Counted from the first letter of the stretch, positions 41,474 to 50,716 are shown. The stretch: DNA of 64,000 bases from JAGRGG01 sp965217265 (GCA_965217265.1 CBDCHP010000011.1:1116001-1180000), one strand, 5' to 3'. Translations and numbers: made by a program. Notes: generated by a model not told the origin, from the letters alone.

Positions 41474-42982
41474 ATGCAAGACCTCTACCTCGCGATCGAC
41501 GTCGGCACCGGCAGCGTGCGGGCCGGGCTCGTCGGCGCCGACGGCCGCGTCTTGGCGCTCGCCGCGCGCGAGCACGAGCAGATCACGCCGCGCTACGGCT
41601 GGGCCGAGCAGCGCCCCGACGGCTGGTGGGCGGGGGCGGTGGCGACCGTGCGCGAGGTTTTGGGCCGGATCGAGGGCGCTCCGGCGCGGGTCGGGGCGGT
41701 GTGCGCCTGCGGCCAGATGCACGGCACGGTCCTGATCGACGGGGCGGGCGATCTCGTGCGAGAGACGGCGATCTTGTGGAACGACAAGCGCGCCGGGCCG
41801 CAGGTTCAAGCCTACAAGGACGCGCACGACGCGAACGAGGCGCTGCGGCGCACCGCGAACCCGGCGCTGGTCGCTTGGCCCGGCTTCAAGCTGGCTTGGC
41901 TGCGGGACGAGGAGCCGGAAACTTATGCCCGCACGGCCGCCGTCTTGATGCCGAAAGACTACGTCAACTTCCGCCTCACCGGCCGCCGTGCGACCGACTG
42001 GAGCGAGGCGTCGCTCAGCTTCTTGATGGGTGCTGGCACCCGCGACTGGTCGGACGTGATGATCGAGCGGCTCGGCCTCGACCGGGCCAAGCTGCCGCCG
42101 ATCCTGCCGCCCGCCTCGATCCTGGGCGGGGTCGCGGGCGACGCGGCGTCGGCGACGGGATTGCGGGTCGGCACGCCCGTCCTGGTCGGTGCCGGCGACT
42201 TCCCGACGGCGCTCTTGGGCTCGGGCGTTTGCCGTCCGGGGCTCGCCTCGGACGTGACCGGCACGTCTTCCATCGTGACGCTGATCGCCGAACGGCCGCT
42301 GTTGGCGCCCGAGATCTCGAACCTCGCCACGGTCGAGGGCAACTGGGGCGGCTTCGTCCTCCTCGATGCCGGCGGCGACTCGGTCCGCTGGGCGCGGCGC
42401 GCCTTCCACGCCAACGCGCTCGGCTACGACGCGATCGCCGAGGCCGCCAAGGAGGCGTCGGCCGGGGCAGACGGGCTGTTCTTCCTGCCCTACCTGAGCG
42501 GCGAGCGGCTGGGGGCGGCGCCGAACTCGCGGGCGCAGTTCTTCGGCCTCACCGCCCGCCACGGCCTCTCCCACCTGCACCGCGCCGTGATGGAGGGCGT
42601 CGCGTTCGCCGTCCGCCGCCACGTCGCCGCGATGCGCGACGCGGGCGCGGCGCCAGAACGGATGATCGCCACGGGCGGCGGGGCCAAGTCGGACTTGTGG
42701 CTCAAGATCAAGGCGAGCCTCTACGACGTCCCGCTCGTCGTGCCCGAGGAGCCCGAGGGCGGGATCGTCGGCTGCGCCGCGCTGGCCGCCGTCGCCACCG
42801 GCCGCTTCGCCGCGCCGGGGGCGGCGGCGGACGCCCTCGTCCGCCACGGACCCACGATCGCCCCCGACCCGGCGTGGCGCGAGCGCTACGCCCAGATGGC
42901 GCCGATCTTCGAGCGCCTCCATGAGACGGCACAGGGCTTCTACGACGACCTGGACGCGCTCGACGGGGACGACGCCGGGTGA
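41474..42982 (+). CDS. FGGY carbohydrate kinase (xylulokinase-like)
   Basis: This 502-residue ATP-dependent sugar kinase of the FGGY family has YLAIDVGTGSVRAGLV at the N-terminus (phosphate-1), the xylulokinase-like GQMHGTVLID, DVTGTSSIVTL, and a C-terminal ATGGGAKSDLWLKIKA adenosine motif. Length is typical. The ATG at 41474 follows AGGGAAG; the open frame upstream is the repeat element read through. Xylulose is likely from GQMHG, but other ketoses are possible. It is followed by a broken diacylglycerol kinase-like gene and an inositol monophosphatase-like gene on the same strand. Confidence 0.88.
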   Translation: MQDLYLAIDVGTGSVRAGLVGADGRVLALAAREHEQITPRYGWAEQRPDGWWAGAVATVREVLGRIEGAPARVGAVCACGQMHGTVLIDGAGDLVRETAILWNDKRAGPQVQAYKDAHDANEALRRTANPALVAWPGFKLAWLRDEEPETYARTAAVLMPKDYVNFRLTGRRATDWSEASLSFLMGAGTRDWSDVMIERLGLDRAKLPPILPPASILGGVAGDAASATGLRVGTPVLVGAGDFPTALLGSGVCRPGLASDVTGTSSIVTLIAERPLLAPEISNLATVEGNWGGFVLLDAGGDSVRWARRAFHANALGYDAIAEAAKEASAGADGLFFLPYLSGERLGAAPNSRAQFFGLTARHGLSHLHRAVMEGVAFAVRRHVAAMRDAGAAPERMIATGGGAKSDLWLKIKASLYDVPLVVPEEPEGGIVGCAALAAVATGRFAAPGAAADALVRHGPTIAPDPAWRERYAQMAPIFERLHETAQGFYDDLDALDGDDAG

Positions 42983-43018
42983 GGCGGAACCGACGGGCGC
43001 CACGCGCGTTCGGACGCC

Positions 43019-43918
43019 ATGCGCGCGACGATTCTGCACAATCCCAACAAGACCGCCACGGGGGATTTTACCCAAGCGCGGCTGGCAAGCCTCTTCGCCG
43101 AGACCGGGTGCGATACCGATTGGCATTCGGTGAAGGATGAAGGTCTGGAGACCGCCCTTAGACGTTCCTGCGACCTCTTTATCGTCGCCGGCGGCGACGG
43201 CACGGTGGGCGACGTGTTCACGCGCCTGCCCGAGGACGCGCCGCCGGTCATGATCCTGCCGCTCGGCACGGCCAACAACATCGCCCAGGCACTCGGCCTC
43301 GGCGGCGACGTCGAGACCCTCGTCCGCGGCCGCCGGGGGATGCGCCCGCACCCCTTCGACCTGGGCACCGCGCGCGGCCCCTGAGGCCGCCGCCGCTTCG
43401 TCGAGGGGGTGGGCCTAGGCGCGCTCGCCGAGGCGGGCGGCGACGTCAAGGCCCGCCGCGTGTCGTCGGGCGACAAGACGAGGCTCGGGCGCGAGCGCCT
43501 CGTCGAGCTGCTGGAAACACGGGCACCCTTTATGCTGGACGCCCGCCTCGACGGTAAGGCGCTGCCGGACGCGGTTTTGCTGCTCGAATGTCTGAACATC
43601 CCTCGAACCGGCCCCGCGCTGCGGCTAACGGAGGGCGATCCGGGCGACGGACTGTTCGAGGTGGTGCCGGTCGAACTGGGGCGGCGCGACGGCCTGCGGG
43701 CCTGGGTCGGAGCGGACGCCCCAAACACTGCCCCGCTGACCGTGCATTGCGGCCGCCGCCTCGTCTTCGCCTGGGCCGGGGTGTCCTTGCGCATCGACGA
43801 CGACTTTTATCCCCCGCCGGCGGCGCCGACAGCGGTCGAGGTCGAGGTCCTGCCGGGCGCCGTCCGGGTCCTGTTGCCGCGACCACCACTGGGAGACGAC
43901 CGCGATGCTCGCGCCTGA
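43019..43918 (+). pseudogene. Diacylglycerol kinase-family gene interrupted by an in-frame TGA
   Basis: One reading frame encodes a DAGK catalytic-domain protein in two parts. Residues 1-121 contain FIVAGGDGTVGDVFTRLP and ILPLGTANNIAQALGL. After a TGA at 43382-43384 the same frame continues GRRRFVEGVGLGALAEAGGD through to FEVVPVELGRRDGL and a stop at 43916. Relatives have Trp at this point (GPWG), so TGG to TGA is the simplest explanation. Upstream and downstream parts are otherwise intact and in frame. Its end overlaps the next gene start by 14 bases, as in a working operon. Recent nonsense mutation or base error are both possible. Confidence 0.8.
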
Positions 43919-44723
43919 GACCCTGCTCGACCTGGAACGCATCGCCGTGGGCTTGGCGCGGCTCGCCGGCGCCGAGATCCAAGGCGCCCTCGGCAGCGCG
44001 CTCGCCGTGCGCTACAAGGGCGCCGATCCTGAGGAGACCGCGTTCAAGGACCCCGTGTCCGAGGTCGACCACCGGGTCGAGGCCATGCTGCGCGCTCGTC
44101 TCGCCGCCGATTATCCTGAGCACGACATCGTCGGCGAGGAGATCGACGAGCGGCCGGGCCGCGACCACAGCACGGTCTGGGTGATCGATCCGATCGACGG
44201 CACGGCCAACTTCGTCAACGGCTTTCCCTTGTTCGCCGCCTCGATCGGCGTCCTGCACGAGGGCGAACCCGTCGTCGGCGCCGTGTGGTGCTCGACGAGC
44301 CATAAGCTGCGGCCCGGCGTCTACCACGCCCGCCGCGGCGGGCGGCCGATGTTCGACGAAGAACCGCTCGTCATCGTGCGCGATCCGGGCGTGAGGCGGC
44401 GCTTGGGCGGCGACCCGGAGGGTTTGGCGGGCGAGGGCTTGCCCTGGGACGTGCGCAAGACCGGCTCGGCCGCGATCGAGTGTGCCTTCGTCGCGGCTGG
44501 CCTGTTGCAGGTCGCCCGCTTCGAGTCGCCCAACGTCTGGGACGTCGGCGGCGGCCTCGTGCTGGTCAAGGCGGCGGGCCTAGAGGCGCGCCACAAGCCG
44601 GGTGGGGCCTGGGAGCCGCTCGACCGCCTGCCCGTGCCCGAGCCCGGCAGACCCGCGTGGCGCGGCCCAGTTGTCTTGGGCGACGCTGAGGCGGTGGGCT
44701 TCTTGTGCGCACGTTTTGCTTGA
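43905..44723 (+). CDS. Inositol monophosphatase family phosphatase
   Basis: This 272-residue cytoplasmic Mg-dependent phosphatase has the metal and catalytic motifs of the family: DIVGEEID (metal Glu), WVIDPIDGTANFVNGFP (the DPIDGT signature), and NVWDVGGGLVLVKAAG (C-terminal WDxxG). Members hydrolyse inositol-1-phosphate, histidinol phosphate, PAP or fructose-1,6-bisphosphate; which one here is open. The ATG overlaps the end of the DAGK-like frame. Its stop TGA is formed by the tip of the intergenic element that follows. Confidence 0.92.
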   Translation: MLAPETLLDLERIAVGLARLAGAEIQGALGSALAVRYKGADPEETAFKDPVSEVDHRVEAMLRARLAADYPEHDIVGEEIDERPGRDHSTVWVIDPIDGTANFVNGFPLFAASIGVLHEGEPVVGAVWCSTSHKLRPGVYHARRGGRPMFDEEPLVIVRDPGVRRRLGGDPEGLAGEGLPWDVRKTGSAAIECAFVAAGLLQVARFESPNVWDVGGGLVLVKAAGLEARHKPGGAWEPLDRLPVPEPGRPAWRGPVVLGDAEAVGFLCARFA

Positions 44724-44857
44724 ACGCTCCGCGTGCGCTAGGCGCGCGGCCTTCTCTTTTTGCTACTTGTCGTTGGGGATTGGTCTCAACGCTGAAGCCA
44801 ACCCCGATCAAAGTTGCAGAAAAGAAAAAGCCCCGCGCAGCGGACGCGCAAGCGTTC
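44722..44857. repeat. Intergenic element copy 5 (both arms, tips supply stop codons)
   Basis: The left tip GAACGCTCCGCGTGCG leads to GGCCTTCTCTTTTTGC. The right side runs AAAGAAAAAGCCCCGCGCAG, then CGGACGCGCAAGCGTTC. TGAACGC on the left and GCGTTCA on the right are exact complements, and each contains the stop codon of the gene that runs into it (TGA at 44721-44723 and, on the minus strand, at 44856-44858). Confidence 0.75.
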
Positions 44858-45800
44858 ACCCACGCCCCCCGACGATCGCCGCCACCGCCTCGACCGTCCG
44901 CGCCAAGTGGCTCTTGCCGGCGGGCGTGGGGCCGTCGTCGAGGTAGGCGCCCTTGCCGGCGTGGCGCATCGGGCCGAGGGCGGTTTGGGTGATCCGGCCC
45001 TGGCGCAGCGCCGTGTTCCAGGGCGAGTGCGGCTGGATCGGCCAGCGGCCGGGGAAGACGATCGGCCCCAAGGGCACCACCCAGTCGCGCGTGCCGTAGA
45101 GGTTGTGCAGGTGGCGCACGGATCTGAGGCCCGGGTCGGCCGCCATGACGCCGCCGAGCGTGACCACCTCGATCGGGGCGTTCAGGCTCGCGTCCAAGTA
45201 GGTGGCGGCGCCGAGCGCAATCTGGCCGCCGCCGCTGACGCCCAAGAGCACGACGGGGACGTCGGCGCCCAAGGGATAGCCGGCGCGGACGAGGGCTTCG
45301 AGGATGATGCGCGAGGTGCCGTAATTGTAGACCGGGCCGTAGCGGTGGTCGGCCGATACGGCGACCTGGAAGGCGTTGCGCAGGTTGATCAGCATGGCGA
45401 GCGACCCGGCGCGGCCCTGGCGCTGGCGGTAGAGGAACCCCCACACGGCGGGAAACAGCCGCCGTCCCGTCGTCAGCGGCTGCCCGCCGGGGGCGTAGGG
45501 GAAGACGTCGCTGACGATGCGGGCGTCCGGCAGCGCCCGCGCCAAGCGTTCGAGGAAGGCGACCTCGCGCTGCAGGAGGATCTTGCCCGAGATCGAGCCG
45601 ATGCCCGACATGAAGACGAGGTAGACGCGCGCCGGGGGCCGTCCTGCCGGCGGGGGTTCGGATGTCGAGGGCTCGGGCGTCGGCAGGGGCTCGTGGAACC
45701 AGCCGGCCCACCAGCCGAGCGATTCCAGGGGCGACAGGGCGGCGGTGAAGGCAAGTGCGAGGAGGCCGACGAGCAGCAGACGTTCGAGCAGCTCGGTCAC
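44856..45800 (-). CDS. Membrane-anchored alpha/beta hydrolase-like protein
   Basis: The 314-residue product has an N-terminal hydrophobic helix (residues 4-24), a proline-rich linker (about 38-56), and an alpha/beta-hydrolase-like domain with the nucleophile elbow LLGVSGGGQIALGAA. A possible catalytic His is in GPMRHAGKGAYLDDG near the end. It is probably anchored in the inner membrane with the catalytic domain outside. I do not recognise a named family. Its ATG overlaps the stop of the YIP1-like gene by four bases, placing it at the tail of the yfgM-bamB-der operon. Confidence 0.7.
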   Translation of the reverse strand: MTELLERLLLVGLLALAFTAALSPLESLGWWAGWFHEPLPTPEPSTSEPPPAGRPPARVYLVFMSGIGSISGKILLQREVAFLERLARALPDARIVSDVFPYAPGGQPLTTGRRLFPAVWGFLYRQRQGRAGSLAMLINLRNAFQVAVSADHRYGPVYNYGTSRIILEALVRAGYPLGADVPVVLLGVSGGGQIALGAATYLDASLNAPIEVVTLGGVMAADPGLRSVRHLHNLYGTRDWVVPLGPIVFPGRWPIQPHSPWNTALRQGRITQTALGPMRHAGKGAYLDDGPTPAGKSHLARTVEAVAAIVGGRG

Positions 45801-46444
45801 GGCCCCCCCGGCGACTCGCGCTTGGCCCGCTCGACCAGGAGCTTGAGCATCGAGGCCGGCCGCATGTCGAGCGGGCGCCCGGCGGCGAGGATCTCAAGCC
45901 GGGCGAACATCTGCGAGAACAGCCGGTCGAACGCGGCGCGCAAGGCCAGCGTGACGAGCCAGCCGAGACCGGCGCAGAGGAGCGCCGAGGCGAAAGGCAG
46001 GCCGAACGCGACGCGAAGGCCGAGGACGAGGGCGACCAGCACCCAAACGTCGAGGACGCGGTTCAAGACCTCGCCGAAATAGGGGGCGAGGACGAAGAAG
46101 CCGAACAGCCGCGGCGCGTAGCTGAGCGCCACGACGCCCAAGAGCGCGAACGGGCCGGTTGCCTGCCGCAGCACGACCTCGGCCGTGAGCCAAAGGCCGA
46201 ACGCGGTCGCGGCGACGCCGGCGACGTAGACGAGGCCGGACAGGCACAAGCTCAAGACGAAGCGCCACGGCCGGACGCGGTTGAGCAGCAGGATGACGCC
46301 CTGCCCGCCCAGTTCGGAAGCGCCGGCGAGGAAGGCGACGGCGTAGGCGGCGCGGCGCGCGGCCGGGATGAAGGCGGCCGCCTGAAAGGCGGCGGGGTCG
46401 AGGAGGAGGGCGCGCCAGACGAGTTCGAGGACGTCGCTTAGCAC
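45797..46444 (-). CDS. YIP1-like multi-pass membrane protein
   Basis: This 215-residue integral membrane protein has about five hydrophobic helices, with YVAGVAATAFGLWLTAEVV and YAPRLFGFFVLAPYFGEVLN resembling YIP1-family proteins. Function is unknown. GTG at 46444 is preferred: it overlaps the patatin stop (GTGCTAAGC), whereas the longer frame to 46492 runs into patatin. Its stop overlaps the hydrolase start, so the genes are tightly coupled. The C-terminal 40 residues are soluble and basic. Confidence 0.72.
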   Translation of the reverse strand: MLSDVLELVWRALLLDPAAFQAAAFIPAARRAAYAVAFLAGASELGGQGVILLLNRVRPWRFVLSLCLSGLVYVAGVAATAFGLWLTAEVVLRQATGPFALLGVVALSYAPRLFGFFVLAPYFGEVLNRVLDVWVLVALVLGLRVAFGLPFASALLCAGLGWLVTLALRAAFDRLFSQMFARLEILAAGRPLDMRPASMLKLLVERAKRESPGGP

Positions 46445-47295
46445 GGGGACGAGCCGTCGCCGCGCGCGAGGCAAGCCTCGATTGCCGGCCACGCCTCGAT
46501 CGCGGCCTGCCGTCCGGCCCCGATCAGCTCCTCGGCGCGGTGGAAGTGGTAGAGGCGCAGGTGGCCGATCTTGGGCACGATGGTGACGTCGGCGGGGTGA
46601 AGCGCGGCGCGGGTGCGGGCCAGCTCCTTGATCACCGTGCCGAACGCCGCCGTGACGACGCGCACGATGCCGCCGTCGCGGACGCGGCCGTTCACCACCT
46701 TGAGGGCGAAGAGCCCTTGGTACTCGCCGGCGACGTCGATCGCGATCACCCGCTCGGCGCCCAGCTTCAAGCAGACCGAGGTCGGCACGGGGTTCTTCAT
46801 CCCGCCGTCGACCAGGAGGCGGTCGTCCTTGACCACGGGCGTGAAGATGCCGGGCAGCGAGATCGAGGCGCGAATCGCGTCGGCGACCGGGCCGTCTTGC
46901 AAGATCGCCTCGGCGCCGGCGATCAAGTCGGTCGCGACCACGGCGAACGGGATCGGCGCCGCGGCGAAATCGACGTCACCCAGGTGCTGCCGGACCAGCC
47001 TCATGATGCGGGTGCCGCCGAGCAGCCCGCCTCTCCCGAGGCGCAGATCAGCGTGGCGCAGCATCAAGCGCCAGTCGATGGCCGTCATGACCTCTTCGAG
47101 GGCGGCCATGCGATCGAAGACGTAGGCCGCACCGACGACGGCGCCGATCGAGGTGCCGGCGACGATATCGGCCTTGACCCCGCGCTCGCCCAGGACCTGA
47201 AGGACGCCGATGTGGGCGAGGCCGAGCGCGGCGCCGCCGCCGAGCGCCAAGCCGAGGCGCGGCCGCTGCTTGTTGTCCGTCGTCGCCGTTCGCAT
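46438..47295 (-). CDS. Patatin-like phospholipase (RssA-type)
   Basis: This 285-residue serine lipase of the patatin family has all three signatures: oxyanion loop LGLALGGGAALGLAHIGVL, nucleophile GTSIGAVVG and the Asp dyad partner VDGGMKNPVP. It is cytoplasmic or membrane-associated and acts on glycerophospholipids. The ATG at 47295 overlaps the stop of der by one base (TGATG), so translation is coupled. It lies between der and two membrane proteins in a leftward operon, suggesting an envelope lipid role. Confidence 0.92.
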   Translation of the reverse strand: MRTATTDNKQRPRLGLALGGGAALGLAHIGVLQVLGERGVKADIVAGTSIGAVVGAAYVFDRMAALEEVMTAIDWRLMLRHADLRLGRGGLLGGTRIMRLVRQHLGDVDFAAAPIPFAVVATDLIAGAEAILQDGPVADAIRASISLPGIFTPVVKDDRLLVDGGMKNPVPTSVCLKLGAERVIAIDVAGEYQGLFALKVVNGRVRDGGIVRVVTAAFGTVIKELARTRAALHPADVTIVPKIGHLRLYHFHRAEELIGAGRQAAIEAWPAIEACLARGDGSSPC

Positions 47296-48707
47296 CAGTC
47301 CTGGTCGTAGGGGTTGTCGCCGTGGCGAAAGGCGAGCCGGACCGGCACGCCGACGAGGCCGAAGCGCTCGACGAAGCCGGAGAGCAGGTAGCGCTTGTAG
47401 GCGCCGGGGATCTGCTCGGCCGGCTTGTTGGCGAACAGCGCCACGGTGGGCGGACGGGTCGCGGCCTGGGTGGCGTAGCGGATCTTGATCCGGCGGTTTT
47501 GCGTCATCGGCGGCGGGTTGGCCGCCAGCGCCGCTTGCAGCCAGCGGTTGAGCTGACCGGTCGAGATGCGGCTGTTCCAGCGGTCGTGCGCCCCGACGAC
47601 GGCCGGGAGCAGCCGCTCGACGCCGCGGCCGGTCAGGACCGAGAGCGGCACGAAGGGCAGGTTCTTCACCTGCGAGAGCCTGTGCTGCAGCCGGTAGAGG
47701 ATCTCGGCGCGCGCCTCCTTCTCGTCTTCGACGAGGTCCCACTTGTTGGCGGCGACGATGAGCGCCCGGCCCTCGTCGAGGGCGAGGTTGGCGATGGCGA
47801 GGTCCTGCTTTTCCAAGGGCTGCGTCGCGTCCAGCATCAAGACGACGACGTGCGCCTCCTTGATCGCCCGCACCGACTGGCTGGCCGAGATCTGCTCCAG
47901 CCGCGCCTCGATCCTGGCCTTGCGGCGTAGGCCCGCCGTGTCGACCAGCTCGATCAAACGGTCCTTCCAGCGCCAAGCGATGCGGATCGCGTCGCGGGTG
48001 AGGCCGGGCTCTGGCCCGGTGAGCTGACGCTCCTCGCGCAGGAGACGGTTGACGAGCGACGACTTGCCGACGTTGGGCCGACCGACGATGGCGAGCTTCA
48101 AGGCGCGCTCGGGCGCGTTCTCTGACCCGTCTTCACCGGGTGCATCCTCGCCCTCGTCGAGCGGGGCGTCAACGGGCGCGTCCCCGCCGGGCATGTCTTC
48201 GGCGGCGCCGCGCGCCAAGTGAACTTCGAGTGCTTCGGCCAACTCGTCGAAGCCGAGCCCGTGCTCGGCCGAGAGCCAGACCGGCTCGCCGAGGCCCAGG
48301 TCCCAAGCACCGGCGGCCTCGGCCTCGGCGGCGCGGCCCTCGCACTTGTTGGCGACCAGGATGACGGGCTTGGACGTCCGGCGCAGCATCGCCGCGACGT
48401 CGCGGTCGAGTGCGGTGACGCCGGCGCGGGCGTCGATCAGGAGGAGGCCGACGTCGGCCTCGTCTAGGCCCTTGAGGCTCTGCGCCACGAGCCGGCCGCT
48501 CAACGGGCCGTCGAGGCCGACTTCGAGCCCGGCCGTGTCGATGACGCGAAAGGCGTGGTCGAACAGCCTAGCCTCGCCCTCGATCCGGTCGCGGGTGACG
48601 CCGGGGGTGTCGTGGACCAGCGCCCGCCGCCGGCCGACGAGGCGGTTGAAGAGGGTGGACTTGCCGACGTTCGGCCGGCCGAGGATGGCGACGGTGGCGG
48701 GGGGCAT
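47295..48707 (-). CDS. der: Ribosome biogenesis GTPase Der (EngA)
   Basis: This 470-residue essential GTPase has two tandem G domains. The first is GRPNVGKSTLFNRLVGRR with DTPGVTRD and ANKCEG. The second is GRPNVGKSSLVNRLLREERQ with DTAGLRRK and ANKWDL. A C-terminal KH-like domain precedes the end (PPTVALFANKPAEQIPGAYK). An acidic linker (about 165-205) lies between the G domains, as is common. It helps assemble the 50S subunit. The upstream gene is bamB nine bases away, conserving the yfgM-bamB-der order known from enterobacteria. Confidence 0.97.
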   Translation of the reverse strand: MPPATVAILGRPNVGKSTLFNRLVGRRRALVHDTPGVTRDRIEGEARLFDHAFRVIDTAGLEVGLDGPLSGRLVAQSLKGLDEADVGLLLIDARAGVTALDRDVAAMLRRTSKPVILVANKCEGRAAEAEAAGAWDLGLGEPVWLSAEHGLGFDELAEALEVHLARGAAEDMPGGDAPVDAPLDEGEDAPGEDGSENAPERALKLAIVGRPNVGKSSLVNRLLREERQLTGPEPGLTRDAIRIAWRWKDRLIELVDTAGLRRKARIEARLEQISASQSVRAIKEAHVVVLMLDATQPLEKQDLAIANLALDEGRALIVAANKWDLVEDEKEARAEILYRLQHRLSQVKNLPFVPLSVLTGRGVERLLPAVVGAHDRWNSRISTGQLNRWLQAALAANPPPMTQNRRIKIRYATQAATRPPTVALFANKPAEQIPGAYKRYLLSGFVERFGLVGVPVRLAFRHGDNPYDQD

Positions 48708-48716
48708 GGGAGGGCT

Positions 48717-50042
48717 TCAGCGGTAGGCGACGAGGTCGCCGCCGTCGGTGAGAACGTAGAGCGTTCGATCGGCGACGACAGGGGGCAGCGAGACGGCGCC
48801 GGGCAGGTCGATGCGGCCGAGGACTTCGCCGGTGTAGGGCGAGACGCTGATCGCCTCGCCCTCGCTCGACGCGAGGAGGAGCCGGTCGCCGGCGAGCACG
48901 GGTCCCGTCCAGTAGACGCGGCGCGAGTTCGGGTCGTCGGGCTCCAAGAGACGCTGCAAGGGGCTGATCCAGCGCACTTGACCGCCATCGCGCAGGATGG
49001 CGACCAACTCGTTGCGTTCGCTGAGGACGTAGGCGTAACCGCCGGCGACCCAGGGCGTGCCCGCGGAGGCGATCTCGACGTCCCAGAGCCGCCCGCCGTC
49101 GGCGAGGCGAATGGCCGCCGTCTCGCCGCCGTTGCCGGCGACGATCACCCGATCGCCGGCGATGACGGGGGCACCCGTGATGCCGCCGATCGTGTTGATC
49201 GCGAGCGTGCGCCGCGGGCGCAGCACCGTGTCCTGCCACACGGCTTGGCCGCTCTCGGCGTCGAGGCCGACCACGTCGCCCGAGGAGTAGGCGGCGACGA
49301 CGGCGTTGCCGGCCGCGGCCGGCACGGCACCCCCTAAGATGCTCGCCTGCTCGGGAAAGCCGGCGTACTGCCAGAGGACCTCGCCGCTCGAAGCGTCGAG
49401 GGCGAAGGTCTGGTTGGCGCTGGTCGTGACCAGGACGCGGCCGTCGGCCAGCGCCGGTGCCGTGCGGATCGGGGTCAGGAGCGGGCGGCGCCAGACCTCG
49501 CGCCCGTCGCCCGCGTCGAGGGCCAGGACCATGCCCGTGCCGGTGGTGGCGAAGACCCTATCCCGCCCGAGCGCCACGCCGCCGGCGCGCAGCCGGCCGT
49601 CGCCCTCCAACCCTTCCGGCACGACGCGCCAAAGGCGCGCCCCGTCGGCGCTCGCGTGGGCCGAGACGGCGCCCTCGGCGTCCATCGCGTAGACGGCGCC
49701 CGCACCGACGACGGGCGGGCTCAAGATCCGTTGTCGGCTACCATCGCCGGCCCCGATCGAGGCCCGCCACGCGAGCGCCAGGTCGTCGGCGAGGTCCAGG
49801 TGGCCGGGGTCGTGCGCGGCACCTTGCATCGCCTGCGGCCAGTCCGGGTTGGCGTTCGGGGTCGGCAGCACGATCGGCAGATCGGCGATCGCCGGATCGG
49901 CGGCGACGTCCTGGTTGATGAGCAGGACCGGCACCCGCTCGCCCGGCAAAGGCGGGGCCTCGTCGGCGCCGAAGTAGCCGTCGCCGCAGCCGGTGAGCTG
50001 GAGCAGGGCGAGAACGAGCAGCGTCGACCGCGGGCGGCTCAC
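48717..50042 (-). CDS. bamB: Outer membrane assembly lipoprotein BamB (PQQ-like beta-propeller)
   Basis: The 441-residue lipoprotein has a lipobox LQLTGC ending at Cys19 and a chain of PQQ-type propeller repeats (for example VYAMDAEGAVSAHASADGARLW and TFALDASSGEVLWQYAG). It should sit on the periplasmic face of the outer membrane and help the BAM complex insert beta-barrel proteins. The position between a YfgM-like gene (overlap of four bases) and der supports the call. Confidence 0.92.
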   Translation of the reverse strand: MSRPRSTLLVLALLQLTGCGDGYFGADEAPPLPGERVPVLLINQDVAADPAIADLPIVLPTPNANPDWPQAMQGAAHDPGHLDLADDLALAWRASIGAGDGSRQRILSPPVVGAGAVYAMDAEGAVSAHASADGARLWRVVPEGLEGDGRLRAGGVALGRDRVFATTGTGMVLALDAGDGREVWRRPLLTPIRTAPALADGRVLVTTSANQTFALDASSGEVLWQYAGFPEQASILGGAVPAAAGNAVVAAYSSGDVVGLDAESGQAVWQDTVLRPRRTLAINTIGGITGAPVIAGDRVIVAGNGGETAAIRLADGGRLWDVEIASAGTPWVAGGYAYVLSERNELVAILRDGGQVRWISPLQRLLEPDDPNSRRVYWTGPVLAGDRLLLASSEGEAISVSPYTGEVLGRIDLPGAVSLPPVVADRTLYVLTDGGDLVAYR

Positions 50043-50716
50043 GACGCGGCCCCCCCGGCCGGGTCGAGCGGCGCGCCCAACGCCGCGAGCAGTTCGGCCG
50101 CGCGCCCGCGCAGGCCCGGCGGGGCCGAGGGCTCGTTCGCCACCTCGCGCAGCCGTTCGATCGCGCGCCCGGTGTCGCCCCTGGCCAAGTCGGCCAGCGC
50201 CAGCATCTCCTTGGCCGAGTGGCGAAACGGGCGGTCGGCCGCGACGAGCGGGGTCAGCGCCGCCTCGGCGGCGTCCGCGTCGCCGGCTTCGAGGTGGTTC
50301 ATCCCGGCCATCAAGGCGGCGGCGTCGCTCAGGATCGGATCGGCGCTCGACGCTTCGGCCCGGTCGAGGGCGGCGGTCGCGGCGTCGGCGGCGTTGGCGT
50401 TCAACGCGCTGCCCGCTTCGAGCATCCGCGCCACCGCGGCCGGATCGCCGCCGAACGCGGCCGCCACGTCGGCGTAGGCCGCGGCCGCCGCGGCCGGATC
50501 CCCGCCCCGGCGCGCGTCGGCGGCGGCGAACGCCTCGCCCTGCTGCTTGAGCGAGCGCTCGCTCCAGGCGCGATAGCCGACGCCCGCCGCGGTGGCGAGC
50601 ACGATCAGGACGACGAGGCCGATCAGATAAGCGCCGTAGCGCGACCAGAGCCGCTGCAGCCGGTCGCGCTGCATGTCCTCGTTGACTTCGCGGATGAAGG
50701 AATCGTCGATCGACAC
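50039..50716 (-). CDS. YfgM-like inner-membrane TPR protein
   Basis: This 225-residue protein has a cytoplasmic N-terminal segment (FIREVNEDMQRDRLQRLW), one membrane helix (about 28-48) and a periplasmic alanine-rich, TPR-like domain, matching the YfgM/TPR_21 family. In E. coli YfgM is an ancillary SecYEG-associated chaperone. Its stop overlaps the bamB start (ATGA). It heads the operon yfgM-bamB-der-patatin-YIP1-hydrolase; the promoter is expected in 50717-50889, shared with the divergent thpR. Confidence 0.88.
   Translation of the reverse strand: MSIDDSFIREVNEDMQRDRLQRLWSRYGAYLIGLVVLIVLATAAGVGYRAWSERSLKQQGEAFAAADARRGGDPAAAAAAYADVAAAFGGDPAAVARMLEAGSALNANAADAATAALDRAEASSADPILSDAAALMAGMNHLEAGDADAAEAALTPLVAADRPFRHSAKEMLALADLARGDTGRAIERLREVANEPSAPPGLRGRAAELLAALGAPLDPAGGAAS

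Noticed and set aside
43382..43384. Selenocysteine at the in-frame TGA of the diacylglycerol kinase-like gene
   Set aside because: Relatives have Trp here, the site is not catalytic, and I see no obvious SECIS-like hairpin just downstream.
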